From the NCBI GenBank assembly GCA_903853895.1, contig CAINUX010000008.1, positions 1-48,943 of the forward strand: a stretch of DNA of 48,943 nucleotides, given 5' to 3'. This document shows positions 34,990-42,872 of the stretch, one piece after another; position 1 is the stretch's first letter; every line of letters begins with the position of its first letter. The position numbers and the translations under genes are program-made. Under the pieces are notes generated by a model, which saw only the letters and a program-made list of their open reading frames with translations, made no database searches and was not told the origin of the DNA. Source of the DNA: an uncultured beta proteobacterium. GTDB taxonomy: Bacteria; Pseudomonadota; Gammaproteobacteria; Burkholderiales; Burkholderiaceae_C.

Positions 34990-35508
34990 ATGAAAATCTT
35001 TGGTGTTGCCGGTCACTCCGGCATGGGCAAGACCACGTTGCTGGAGCGCCTGGTGCCCGCCATCACCGCGCGTGGCCTGGTGGTGTCGCTGATCAAGCAC
35101 AGCCACAAGAACATTGACATTGACCGCCCCGGCAAAGACTCGTACCGCCTGCGGGAGTCGGGTTGCAAAGAAGTCTTACTCATGGGCAATGACCGCTGGG
35201 CCTTGATGCACGAATTGCGTGGCGCACCCGAACCGTCGCTGGACTACCTGCTGGACCGCCTGCAGCATTGCGATCTGGTGTTGATCGAGGGCTTCAAGCA
35301 CGGCGATTTCCCCAAGCTGGAGGTCTGGCGCGCGTCCGAGGGCAAGGCCACGCTGTGGCCCGCCTGGCCCGGCATCCTGGCCATTGCCAGTGATACACCC
35401 AGCGCGGAGCCGGCAGCCGCCGATGCTGTGCCTGGCGTTGTGCCGCTCGATCTGGCGAACATTGATTTGGTTGCCGACTTTGTGATGGCACACGCGCAGA
35501 CGCGTTGA
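34990..35508 (+). CDS. mobB: Molybdopterin-guanine dinucleotide biosynthesis adaptor MobB
   Basis: Small GTP-binding protein of 172 residues that assists MobA in attaching GMP to molybdopterin. The P-loop is GHSGMGKTT (residues 8-16), followed by VVSLIKHSHKNIDIDRPGKD and YRLRESGCKEVLL, all typical of MobB. The ATG at 34990 gives the normal N-terminus MKIFGVAGHSG; an upstream in-frame start would extend into the acyltransferase gene. Bis-MGD is the cofactor of the DMSO-reductase family enzyme encoded 0.9 kb downstream, so the proximity is functionally sensible. Its TGA overlaps the start of an ArsR gene fragment. Confidence 0.92.
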   Translation: MKIFGVAGHSGMGKTTLLERLVPAITARGLVVSLIKHSHKNIDIDRPGKDSYRLRESGCKEVLLMGNDRWALMHELRGAPEPSLDYLLDRLQHCDLVLIEGFKHGDFPKLEVWRASEGKATLWPAWPGILAIASDTPSAEPAAADAVPGVVPLDLANIDLVADFVMAHAQTR

Positions 35509-35607
35509 CCCTGGAAAGAAACCCGGTTATCAAAGCCCTTGCGGCGCTCGCCCAGGCGTCTCGCCTGGAGACTTTCCGCTCGCTGGTGGTGGCGGGCGAT
35601 GCTGGCC
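35505..35607 (+). pseudogene. 5' fragment of an ArsR-family regulator gene
   Basis: The stretch encodes NPVIKALAALAQASRLETFR and SLVVAGDAGL, an excellent match to the first helices of ArsR-type regulators (compare SLSSGARLDIFRLLVKAAPDGL in the arsR at 42873). After about 34 residues the similarity ends. The frame stays open to 35750, but the helix-turn-helix is missing and the rest (HPKLLPRPGLPVM) resembles nothing. It probably derives from a gene truncated by rearrangement. Confidence 0.6.
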
Positions 35608-35650
35608 TACCTCACCCAAAACTACTGCCAAGGCCAGGCTTGCCAGTGAT

Positions 35651-35666
35651 GCACCCGTCTGGGTGC
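35651..35666. other. Hairpin in the 35509-35880 gap
   Basis: GCACCC-GTCT-GGGTGC forms a 6-bp stem without a T-run. Apart from this, the ArsR fragment and repeat copy D, I see nothing definite in this 370-bp gap. Confidence 0.35.
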
Positions 35667-35810
35667 CTAGTTTGCCACCGTCGTTCTTGGTGGGGCGGTA
35701 GTTTCACATTGGCAGCGTTTGGCCTGACCGCATCCGGCCCCATTGCTTGACTTGAAAACTCTTGATCTAGGTTAGGAAGTCGGGTGCTTGACAAAAATAT
35801 GGGTTAAATT

Positions 35811-35860
35811 GGCCTCTAGCCCTCGTATTCATTGCGCAAGCAGCTATCAAAATAATAGTA
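35811..35860 (-). repeat. Interspersed palindromic repeat, copy D
   Basis: GGCCTCTAGCCCTCGT, then a GCGCAAGCAGCTATCAAAAT part and ATAGTAAAT. It is the most canonical copy in the window. It lies in the gap between the ArsR fragment and the cytochrome c gene. Confidence 0.7.
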
Positions 35861-35880
35861 AATGGGGTGTTGCCAGCAGG

Positions 35881-36225
35881 TCAGTGCGACAGGAACCAGT
35901 CTGCGATGTTGGCCAGTTCCTTCGGGTCCCTGGTGTCGATGATTTTGTGTCGAATTTCCAGGCCGTCGGGCAACGTGACCGTTGGGCCCGAGGTGAAGTG
36001 TTTGATGACCTTCTCTTGTGCATCGGGCTGACCTCGGTATTTGTCGGAGATCTTTTTCATCGCCGGACCCTTCTTGTCCTTGTCAGTGGCGTGGCACTTC
36101 AGGCAGTCATTGGTCCTGGCCAACTCTTTCGCGGCTTCTACATCCACAGCCGCTTGCGCTGATCCGCTGGCGGCTATCACCATCAGCAGGGCAATAGCCC
36201 GCGAGGCCGAAGATTTCTTTCCCAT
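35881..36225 (-). CDS. Periplasmic monohaem cytochrome c (class I-like)
   Basis: A 114-residue exported cytochrome. A signal peptide (IALLMVIAASGSAQA) precedes a mature domain with one haem site CLKCH (Cys41, Cys44, His45) and a GPAMKKISDKYRG helix as in cytochromes c551/c552. The usual distal methionine loop (MPP type) is absent: the only mature Met (56) sits in the GPxL helix position, and the C-terminal loop reads SGPTVTLPDGLEIRHKIID. The sixth ligand may therefore be His76 or His93. It is divergent from the molybdoenzyme and shares its regulatory region, so it is a good candidate for its electron carrier. Confidence 0.88.
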   Translation of the reverse strand: MGKKSSASRAIALLMVIAASGSAQAAVDVEAAKELARTNDCLKCHATDKDKKGPAMKKISDKYRGQPDAQEKVIKHFTSGPTVTLPDGLEIRHKIIDTRDPKELANIADWFLSH

Positions 36226-36298
36226 TTTTCCGCTTCTTTCAAGTGTTTTGCGCTGTTCAGGGAACTCCCCTGTGGAGCATTGGCGTTCGAGCCTTCAA

Positions 36299-36339
36299 TT
36301 GATCTGGAGCAAAAATTCATTTTGTCAGAGTCTTACGAT
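36299..36339 (+). promoter_or_regulatory. FNR/Anr-like site and -10 upstream of the molybdoenzyme
   Basis: TTGATCTGGAGCAA (36299-36312) matches the FNR consensus TTGAT-n4-ATCAA at nine of ten bases. A -10 candidate TACGAT lies at 36334-36339, so the site is centred about 41 bp before the expected start point, the classic class II activation geometry. A weaker second match, TTGATCTATCGCAA, lies at 36340-36353. Confidence 0.5.
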
Positions 36340-36388
36340 TTGATCTATCGCAATCGCCAGATTGCCCGGATCATTTCAGGAGACGTTC

Positions 36389-38944
36389 ATGAAGCTGACA
36401 CGACGGATTTTCATCATGGCATCCGGCATATCCGCCGGGGCGCTGGCTACCGGATGTGCGGGCTTGGGTCAAGGCCCGCTCCACAGCGCGCTGATTCCCC
36501 GCCAGGCTCGGCCCAGTAGCCCAGCGGTTGGCAACTGGGTGGCCAGCACCTGCCAGGGCTGCACGCAGTGGTGCGCCGTTCAGATCTTTGTGCAAGGTGG
36601 TCGCGCCACACGGGTGCGCGGCAACCCCCTGTCCAAGACCAACCATGGCTATGTGTGCCCACGCGGCCATCTGATTCCACAGCAGATGTATGACCCGGAC
36701 CGCATCAAGACGCCGATGAAACGAACCAATCCGCTGAAGGGCCGGGGCGTGGACCCGAAATTTGTGCCGATCTCCTGGGACGAAGCGCTCAATACCGTGG
36801 CCGACAAGATGATGGAGCTGCGCAAGGCCGGCGAGCCCGGCAAGCTGATGTACATGCGCGGTCGGTATTCGTCCACCTCGACCGACCTGCTGTATGGCAC
36901 CCTGCCCAAGCTCTGGGGTACTGCGAATTACTTTTCCCATAGCTCGATCTGTGCGGAGGCCGAAAAAATGGGTCCTGGCCTGACGCAAGGGTTCTTTGGC
37001 TACCGCGATTACGACCTGGGCAACACCAATTGCCTGGTGGCCTGGGGCTGCGACCCACTGAGCTCGAATCGCATGGTGCCCAACACCATGAACCACTTTC
37101 CGGGCATCGTCAAACGCGGCACCGTGATTGCGGTTGACCCGCGGCTGTCCACCATTGCAACCAAGGCACATGAGTGGCTTCCTCTGAGTCCGGGTACAGA
37201 CGGTGCTTTGGCAGGGGCTATCGCGCATGTGCTGTTGACCGAAGGCATGTGGAGCCGTGAATTTGTCGGTGACTTTAAGGACGGCAAGAACCTGTTTGTA
37301 GCGGGCAAGGCGGTTGATGAAGCAGCTTTCACTGAGAAAGAAACCAACGGCGTTGTCAAATGGTGGAACCTGGAACTCAAAGACAAGACGCCGGCCTGGG
37401 CCGAGAAAGAAACCCTGATTCCCGCCGCCCAGATCCTGCGGGTGGCCCGTGCCATGGGCAAGGCGGGGTCCAAGACCACGGTCTGGATGGGCCCCGGTGC
37501 CGCCATGACCCCACGCGGCACCTACGCGGCGATGGCCGTCCATGCGCTTAACGGCTTGCTCGGTTCCATTGATGCCGAAGGCGGCGTCTGGCAAAGCAGC
37601 AGTGTGCCGATCGGCAAATTCCCGAGCATGGACAAATATGTGGACGAAGTCGCCAAGGCTGGCGGCAAAGGCAAGAAACTTGATGGCCGCGGCGCCAAGG
37701 ACATGCCCGCCATGATGGGTGCCAAACCCGGCAGCGGCGTGGTTACCAACAACGTGCCCAATGCTCTGCTGAAAGATCCAGGCGCGGTGAAGGTGTTCAT
37801 GTCCTCCTGGTCCAATTTCAACTTCTCCTGCACCGGCGCCGGGCGTTGGGACCAGGCCATGGCCAAGATTCCGTTCTTTGTCCACATGGTGCCCAATGCG
37901 TCTGAAATGACGATGTTTGCCGACATCGTGCTGCCGTCCACATTCAACTCGGCTGAGGGCTGGTCCATCATCACCAATGCGGGCAACGGACATGGTTATG
38001 CATCCATTCAGCAAGGGGCCGTCAAACGCCTGTGGGATGTCAAACAGGAAGAAACCGAGGTCATGTGGTTGCTGGCCGAAAAACTCAAGGCCAAAGGATT
38101 CCCCAACCTCTTCGACTACTACTCGCAGGAGTTCAAAGACCCTGAGACTGGCAAACTGCCTACCAGTGCCATGGAGTTCAGTGAAATTGCCGCCAAAATT
38201 TCCAGTGCAACCCTGTGGATGGCCAAGGAGCCGCTCAAAGGCGACCCCCCCATCAAAGGTTGGGCCGAGTTCAAGGCCAAGGGCATGTTCAGCGGCCCCA
38301 AATACACCCTCAAGAAGGGTTGGGGTGGCAAATTCGCAACCGAGACCAAGAAGTTCGAGTTCTATAGCGAAACGCTCAAAAAGGGATTGCTGGAGCACGC
38401 CAAGAAGTACGAGACCACTACCGACGACATCATGACCGTGAGCGGCTACGTGGCACGCGGTGACCTGGCCTTCGTGCCGCATTACGAACCGGTCAAGCGC
38501 CACGGCAGCGCCACCGACTACCCCTTCGCCTTTATCGATTACAAGTCGCGCCTGAACCGCGAAGGCCGTTCTGCCAACGTGACTTGGTACCAGGAGTTCA
38601 AGAAGGTCGATCCGGGTGATGTGTCATGGGGTGATGTGGTCAAGATGAACCCGTTGGATGGTGCCAAGCTGGGCCTCAAGACCGGTGACAACGTCAAGAT
38701 CACCTCCACTGCGGGAACCATCAGCTGTCAATTGAAGTTGTGGGAAGGAGTGCGCCCGGGAACGGTTGCGAAATGTTATGGGCAAGGTCACTGGGCTTAT
38801 GGCCGGGTAGCGACCAAAGACTTTGCCAAGGCCACTCCACTGGGTGGCAATAACAACGAAATTTTGGTCGACGACTACGACCGGCTGAGCGGGGCGACTG
38901 CCCGCAACGGTGGTTTCACCGGTGTTCGTATCCAGAAGGCGTGA
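36389..38944 (+). CDS. Tat-exported molybdopterin oxidoreductase, ArrA-like (putative respiratory arsenate reductase)
   Basis: Large catalytic subunit (851 residues) of the DMSO-reductase family. The ATG at 36389 follows AGGAG by 6 bp and opens a twin-arginine signal (MKLTRRIFIMASGISAGALA) ending TGC, possibly lipidated. A 4Fe-4S motif C55-x2-C58-x3-C62-x27-C90 has the spacing known for ArrA. RGRYSST (Arg159, Tyr160) and HSSICAEAEKMGP (His184, Cys188, Lys193) follow; Cys188 should bind molybdenum. As I recall, these match ArrA and not the GRGWG of arsenite-oxidising ArxA. Later come GYRDYDLGNTN, WGCDPLSSNRMVP and VDPRLSTIATKAHEW. The length equals ArrA. An arsenic resistance operon lies 4 kb away. 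Alternatives are an antimonate, selenate or tetrathionate reductase of the same clade. Confidence 0.85.
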   Translation: MKLTRRIFIMASGISAGALATGCAGLGQGPLHSALIPRQARPSSPAVGNWVASTCQGCTQWCAVQIFVQGGRATRVRGNPLSKTNHGYVCPRGHLIPQQMYDPDRIKTPMKRTNPLKGRGVDPKFVPISWDEALNTVADKMMELRKAGEPGKLMYMRGRYSSTSTDLLYGTLPKLWGTANYFSHSSICAEAEKMGPGLTQGFFGYRDYDLGNTNCLVAWGCDPLSSNRMVPNTMNHFPGIVKRGTVIAVDPRLSTIATKAHEWLPLSPGTDGALAGAIAHVLLTEGMWSREFVGDFKDGKNLFVAGKAVDEAAFTEKETNGVVKWWNLELKDKTPAWAEKETLIPAAQILRVARAMGKAGSKTTVWMGPGAAMTPRGTYAAMAVHALNGLLGSIDAEGGVWQSSSVPIGKFPSMDKYVDEVAKAGGKGKKLDGRGAKDMPAMMGAKPGSGVVTNNVPNALLKDPGAVKVFMSSWSNFNFSCTGAGRWDQAMAKIPFFVHMVPNASEMTMFADIVLPSTFNSAEGWSIITNAGNGHGYASIQQGAVKRLWDVKQEETEVMWLLAEKLKAKGFPNLFDYYSQEFKDPETGKLPTSAMEFSEIAAKISSATLWMAKEPLKGDPPIKGWAEFKAKGMFSGPKYTLKKGWGGKFATETKKFEFYSETLKKGLLEHAKKYETTTDDIMTVSGYVARGDLAFVPHYEPVKRHGSATDYPFAFIDYKSRLNREGRSANVTWYQEFKKVDPGDVSWGDVVKMNPLDGAKLGLKTGDNVKITSTAGTISCQLKLWEGVRPGTVAKCYGQGHWAYGRVATKDFAKATPLGGNNNEILVDDYDRLSGATARNGGFTGVRIQKA

Positions 38945-38975
38945 GCGCCCTCAACCCGCTAAGGAGTAAAGAATC

Positions 38976-39773
38976 ATGACAAGACTTGGAATGGTCATTG
39001 ACCTCGCAAAATGCAACGGTTGTGGTGCCTGTGCTTTCGCCTGCAAGGCAGAAAACAATACCCGTGACCGTGGCGACCAGCAGAGCTTCAATTGGGCCGA
39101 CTTTCTGATGCACACCGAAGGAACCTTCCCCAACACCACCCACTCGGTGATCCCGGTGTTGTGCAACCATTGTTCGGATGCGCCCTGTATCAAAATCTGC
39201 CCTGGCAACCCCGAAAAGGCCGGCAAGGGCAACCCATTCAAGGCGCTGTTCAAGACCCCCGAGGGCATCACCCTGCACGACCCCGAGTTGTGCATCGGTT
39301 GTGGCGATTGCCAGAAAGAGTGCCCGTACAGCGTGCCCCGACTGGACGATTCCAGCCTGCATGGCACCAGCTACAGCGTGATCAGTCTCAATACATCGGG
39401 TGAAGACGCACAACCGCGTTGGTCCGACAAGACGTCCGCCATTCCAGGCTGCACGTCATCGGGTGCCGAGGTGGCGGCGCTGGCCGGTGCCATCCCACCG
39501 ATGCTGAACGCATGGAAGGGCAGCGACGTGCCAGCGGTGCGCAGTGACGACACGATTGAAAAATGCACGTTCTGCTACCACCGGGTGCTTAACGGGTTGC
39601 AGCCCGCCTGCGTGGAAGTGTGCCCGCCCCAGGCCCGCATTTTTGGTGACCAGGATGACCCCAACACGCAGATTTCAAAAATCCTGAAAAACGAGAAGTC
39701 GTTCCGTCTACAAGAAGAAAAGGGCACCAAACCCAACGTGCATTACATTGGAAAGTACAGCCCACGCGCTTAA
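38976..39773 (+). CDS. ArrB-like iron-sulfur subunit with four 4Fe-4S clusters
   Basis: Electron-transfer subunit of 265 residues, 31 bp downstream of the molybdoenzyme. Four ferredoxin-type cysteine groups are visible: CNGCGACAFAC near the N-terminus, CNHCSDAPCIKICPG, CIGCGDCQKECPYSVP and CTFCYHRVLNGLQPACVEVC. There is no signal peptide or membrane helix, so it is probably co-exported with the Tat substrate. It should pass electrons between the catalytic subunit and a periplasmic carrier. The final ARIFGDQDDPNTQISKIL matches this subunit class (ArrB, TtrB, PsrB). No NrfD-type membrane anchor gene follows, as in ArrAB systems that take electrons from a separate quinol dehydrogenase. Confidence 0.88.
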   Translation: MTRLGMVIDLAKCNGCGACAFACKAENNTRDRGDQQSFNWADFLMHTEGTFPNTTHSVIPVLCNHCSDAPCIKICPGNPEKAGKGNPFKALFKTPEGITLHDPELCIGCGDCQKECPYSVPRLDDSSLHGTSYSVISLNTSGEDAQPRWSDKTSAIPGCTSSGAEVAALAGAIPPMLNAWKGSDVPAVRSDDTIEKCTFCYHRVLNGLQPACVEVCPPQARIFGDQDDPNTQISKILKNEKSFRLQEEKGTKPNVHYIGKYSPRA

Positions 39774-39798
39774 GGCATCGTTTCTAGCGTTTGTTTGC

Positions 39799-39827
39799 GG
39801 GGCCGAGTTGATCGGCCCCTCTTTTTT
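39799..39827 (+). terminator. Intrinsic terminator between the Fe-S subunit and the chaperone gene
   Basis: GGGGCCGA (39799-39806), loop GTTGA, TCGGCCCC (39812-39819), then TCTTTTTT. It is a textbook terminator, yet the ribosome site of the next gene begins 6 bp later, so the chaperone is probably made by partial read-through at a lower level. Confidence 0.85.
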
Positions 39828-39843
39828 GTTTGAAGGAATGGTG

Positions 39844-40479
39844 ATGTCTGACTATGACCCCGATGAGGCCACCGCGCGGGAGGACCTGTGTCGTTTTCTG
39901 TCGGCCTGTTATTACGAACCCTCGGAGGCATTTGCCGAAGAGCATCTGTTCGAATCGATGCTGACTGCCGCCACGTGTTTGCATTCCGACCTGACGGACT
40001 ATGCGCGCAAACTAGGCGAAGCCTTTGCGGCGCAAGACTTGGAAACCCTGCTGGTGGATTACACACGCCTGTTCCTCGGACCGATTGACACTCTGGCCAG
40101 TCCCTATGGAAGCAAATGGATAAATACACCTGCTCAGACGGAAGACAACCTGCCGTTAGCAGTGCTTGACCTCTACAGCGAAGGTGGCTTTGAAACCGAC
40201 GCCGAATTTGTGGATTTGCCCGACCATGTAGCTGTCGAACTGGAGTTTCTGTACCTACTCAATTTCAACAAGAGTCGCGCTGCCCAGGCAGGCCGAAGCG
40301 ACGAGGCTGATGCCACAGAATCGCTCAAACAGCGCTTTCTGGGTGAACATTTGGGGGCCTGGATAGCTCTATTTGCAATGGCAGTGCAGGCGGGTGCCGA
40401 GACCGCGTTTTACCGCGAACTCGCCGCGCTAACCGAACGGTTTGTACGCATGGAATCAGCGGCGTCCAGCGCTCACTGA
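39844..40479 (+). CDS. TorD/DmsD-family molybdoenzyme chaperone
   Basis: Cytoplasmic chaperone of 211 residues. The ATG at 39844 is chosen because AAGGA (39833-39837) is 6 bp upstream; two in-frame starts just before it are too close to the ribosome site. The protein is all-helical with the family features REDLCRFLSACYYEPSEAF, LLVDYTRLFLGP and DHVAVELEFLYLLNF. It should hold the Tat-dependent catalytic subunit until its molybdenum cofactor is inserted. It sits after the terminator at 39799 and converges with phoX over an 18-bp gap. It equals ArrD/TtrD-type accessory proteins by position. Confidence 0.85.
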   Translation: MSDYDPDEATAREDLCRFLSACYYEPSEAFAEEHLFESMLTAATCLHSDLTDYARKLGEAFAAQDLETLLVDYTRLFLGPIDTLASPYGSKWINTPAQTEDNLPLAVLDLYSEGGFETDAEFVDLPDHVAVELEFLYLLNFNKSRAAQAGRSDEADATESLKQRFLGEHLGAWIALFAMAVQAGAETAFYRELAALTERFVRMESAASSAH

Positions 40480-40497
40480 TTCCACTCTTTCGCGCTA

Positions 40498-42708
40498 TCA
40501 GGTACCGATCTTGCCGCCGTCGTTCTTGGTGATCACGATGGTGGCTGAACGTGGGCGTTTGCCCAAGCCATAGCCTGCGTTGCTGGGCCACTGACTGGTG
40601 TACTTGGTGGGGTCGGTAACATCCGTCATCTTGGTGGTTTCACCGGGGTGCTGGATGTTGATGAACATGGCCTTGCCGTCGGGGGTTTCACACAGGCCGG
40701 TGATTTCGCAGGCAGCTGCGCCCACCAGAAAGCGTTTCAAGGTCGTGGCCGTTGGTGCTTTACCGATGTAGGTGTCCACCGCCAGGGTGCTGCCATCGGT
40801 CTTGGTGTAGCTCAGCGTCTTCTTGCCACCGTCACCCACCTGGCCGGGCATGGCGGCAAGCATCATGCAGTTGGTGACATCGGTGTAGGCACCGTCGTCG
40901 GTCTGGATCCACATGATGCCGGTGCTGGGGCTGAACACCAGTCCGTCGGGGCTGGAGAAGTCCTGGTCGCTGGTCAGGTTGGAAAGGTTGACCTTGCCTG
41001 TATCAGCATCGGACTGTGCGCCAAAGGCGTACACGTCCCAGGTCAGCGTAGTGGCGGCTGCACCGGCTGCACCTTCCTTCACGCGCAGGATGTGGCCATT
41101 CGGGTTGCCGTTTTGGGCGCTGGCGCCCTTCATGTCGGTGTAGGCACGGGGGTTGGCACTGTCGGGCACCAATTGGCTGCTGCCGGTGGCGTTGACATTG
41201 CGGTTGCTGTTGTTGGTCAGCGTGTAGTAGATCTCGCCATTGGCCGGGTTGACGGCACACCACTCAGGGCGGTCCATCTTGGTCGCACCCACGGCGTCGG
41301 CTGCCAGGCGGGAGTTGACACACACATCGGCCTGGTCGGCAAAGGCGTAGCCTGCATACGCTGCAATAGTCGGGTTGCTGATGGACAACTCAATCCATTG
41401 GCCCGTGCCGTCGCTGTTGAACTTAGCTACATAGAGCTTGCCGCTGTCCAGGTATTTGTCGCCGGCCGCCATGCGATTGGCGGGGCTTGCATCGGCTGCA
41501 TCCCAGTTGGCAGTGGTCACAAACTTGTAGATGTATTCGTTGCGGGCATCGTCGCCCATGTAGATGCCCAGTGGTTTGCCGGCTGCGGGTACGCTGAAGG
41601 CCGCGCTCTCGTGGGCAAAGCGACCCATGGCACTGCGCTTCTTGGCGGTGCGAGTCTTGTCATAGGCATCGATCTCGACGATGTAGCCCATGCCATTGAG
41701 TTCATTGCGGTAGTCGTCACTGCCGTCGGTGCTTGTGCCCAGCTTGCTGTTGTTCCAGCGCACGTATTTGTCAACACTGCCACCGGTTTCCCAGCCATGG
41801 CGTGACGCTGCGCCCTGGCTGCGGCCATAACGGTTGAGCGAGGTCACGCTCTTGTCGTTTCCGCGGGCCGCGTTGTCGGTGGCGCTGCGGAAGAAGTAGC
41901 CTGCCCAGTTTTCTTCGCCGGTCAGAAAGCTGCCCCATGGTGTTTTGCCGGTGCCGCAATTGTTCAGCGTGCCGCGGGTGCGCGTGCCATTGGTCGAGTA
42001 CTTGGTCGCCATCAGCGTATTGCCGCGCACCGGGCCGGCCATTTCAATGTCGGTCAAGGGCGTCAGGCGGAAGTTGAATGCGGAGTCTTTGACGTAGGCC
42101 CACTTGTCGGTGCTCTTCTTGACTTCGACTACCGAGATGCCGTGGATCGCAACTTCCTTGTCCACCTCAGCGGCGGGGCGGGGCAGGGTGGCGGTGCCGC
42201 CGGTGGTGTGTATGAAGAAGGAACTGCGCTCGTCGGTCGTGGCTTCGTGGTTGATGGCCAACAAACCACGGTCGGTCGAAGTGAGTGACGGCGTACCGGT
42301 TGTACTCAGTCCATACCATTCCATACCGTCGTGGTGGTCGCCGGCACGGTTTTCGAAATCGCTGTCGCTGCCGTCATTCTTGAACGCGCTAGCACCGCCC
42401 AGGATGGGGTCACCCAGGGCATACAACACGCTCATGGTGTAACCCGCTGGCACCGTCACCTGGTCTGCCAGACTCTTGGCGACCGCTCCGAAGCCCAACG
42501 CTACCGCGGTGGCCACGGGAGTTGCTGCCACCACGCTGCCACCGCCGCATGCCGTCAACGCAACACCGCCCAACACCGCAGTACCGACCGACGCCACGCT
42601 GCCCATCAGCAGACCACGGCGGCTCAGTCGGACGTTCAACACGCTGTCAAACGTGGGGTTGTCAGAGGTGTTGGAGTTTTCGTTGTTGAAGTCGTTCAGC
42701 TTTTTCAC
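40498..42708 (-). CDS. phoX: PhoX-type alkaline phosphatase (DUF839), Tat-exported
   Basis: Secreted phosphatase of 736 residues read from a GTG at 42708 (AGGA 7-8 bp upstream; no suitable ATG). A long Tat signal is visible (LSRRGLLMGSVASVGTAVLG, then VALTACGGG, so possibly a lipoprotein). The body shows PhoX landmarks: LLAINHEATTDE, GNTLMATKYSTNGTRTRGTL, NNCGTGKTPWGSFLTGEENW and the C-terminal SSPDGLVFSP, ITGLCETPDGKAMFINIQHP. PhoX enzymes use Fe3+ and Ca2+ and release phosphate from esters under phosphate starvation. A candidate Pho box lies upstream. In an arsenic region, phosphate status controls arsenate uptake, so its position may be meaningful, but it may also be coincidental. Confidence 0.9.
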   Translation of the reverse strand: MKKLNDFNNENSNTSDNPTFDSVLNVRLSRRGLLMGSVASVGTAVLGGVALTACGGGSVVAATPVATAVALGFGAVAKSLADQVTVPAGYTMSVLYALGDPILGGASAFKNDGSDSDFENRAGDHHDGMEWYGLSTTGTPSLTSTDRGLLAINHEATTDERSSFFIHTTGGTATLPRPAAEVDKEVAIHGISVVEVKKSTDKWAYVKDSAFNFRLTPLTDIEMAGPVRGNTLMATKYSTNGTRTRGTLNNCGTGKTPWGSFLTGEENWAGYFFRSATDNAARGNDKSVTSLNRYGRSQGAASRHGWETGGSVDKYVRWNNSKLGTSTDGSDDYRNELNGMGYIVEIDAYDKTRTAKKRSAMGRFAHESAAFSVPAAGKPLGIYMGDDARNEYIYKFVTTANWDAADASPANRMAAGDKYLDSGKLYVAKFNSDGTGQWIELSISNPTIAAYAGYAFADQADVCVNSRLAADAVGATKMDRPEWCAVNPANGEIYYTLTNNSNRNVNATGSSQLVPDSANPRAYTDMKGASAQNGNPNGHILRVKEGAAGAAATTLTWDVYAFGAQSDADTGKVNLSNLTSDQDFSSPDGLVFSPSTGIMWIQTDDGAYTDVTNCMMLAAMPGQVGDGGKKTLSYTKTDGSTLAVDTYIGKAPTATTLKRFLVGAAACEITGLCETPDGKAMFINIQHPGETTKMTDVTDPTKYTSQWPSNAGYGLGKRPRSATIVITKNDGGKIGT

Positions 42709-42767
42709 AGGGTAGTCCTTGGGTTGGTTAAGCGATGCCGAACGATAGAGACGTGCTGTGACCGGAC

Positions 42768-42796
42768 CGTGTCGAATTGATGACGTTTTTGTGAAA
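42768..42796 (-). promoter_or_regulatory. Candidate Pho box upstream of phoX
   Basis: On the minus strand three 7-bp units, TTTCACA, CGTCATC and CGACACG, are separated by the 4-bp spacers AAAA and AATT, giving the 11-bp period of PhoB direct repeats. It lies 60 bp upstream of the phoX start. The units match the Pho consensus only moderately. Confidence 0.45.
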
Positions 42797-42842
42797 TCAC
42801 TGAACCTGGTCTGCGACTGTGAATTTTCCGACCTCCTTGGTA

Positions 42843-42866
42843 ATATTTCAATAATTGTTGTAATAT
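42843..42866. promoter_or_regulatory. ArsR operator candidate
   Basis: ATATTTCAAT-AATT-GTTGTAATAT, an AT-rich dyad with eight of ten symmetric arm positions, ending 6 bp before the arsR start codon. There is no visible ribosome site in this space, so the arsR message may be leaderless or nearly so. Confidence 0.5.
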
Positions 42867-42872
42867 CAAAAC

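Noticed and set aside
35789..35810. TTGACA-like promoter in the gap before the cytochrome gene
   Set aside because: TTGACA at 35789 is a good -35, but the only AT-rich -10 (TAAATT) is just 11 bp away and no gene follows on that strand.
36371..38503. 710-residue open frame antisense to the molybdoenzyme
   Set aside because: Composition is typical of a shadow frame (His/Gly/Gln-rich), with no motif; the sense frame has Fe-S and molybdenum signatures.
36389..38944. Calling the molybdoenzyme an arsenite oxidase (ArxA) or a DMSO reductase
   Set aside because: It has RGRYSST rather than the GRGWG I associate with ArxA, and a Cys (188), not a Ser as in DMSO reductase, at the molybdenum ligand position.
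40365..40400. ATAGCTCTATTTGCAATG in the chaperone gene as a repeat remnant
   Set aside because: It resembles part of copy A but lacks both conserved ends, and the residues are normal for the TorD family.
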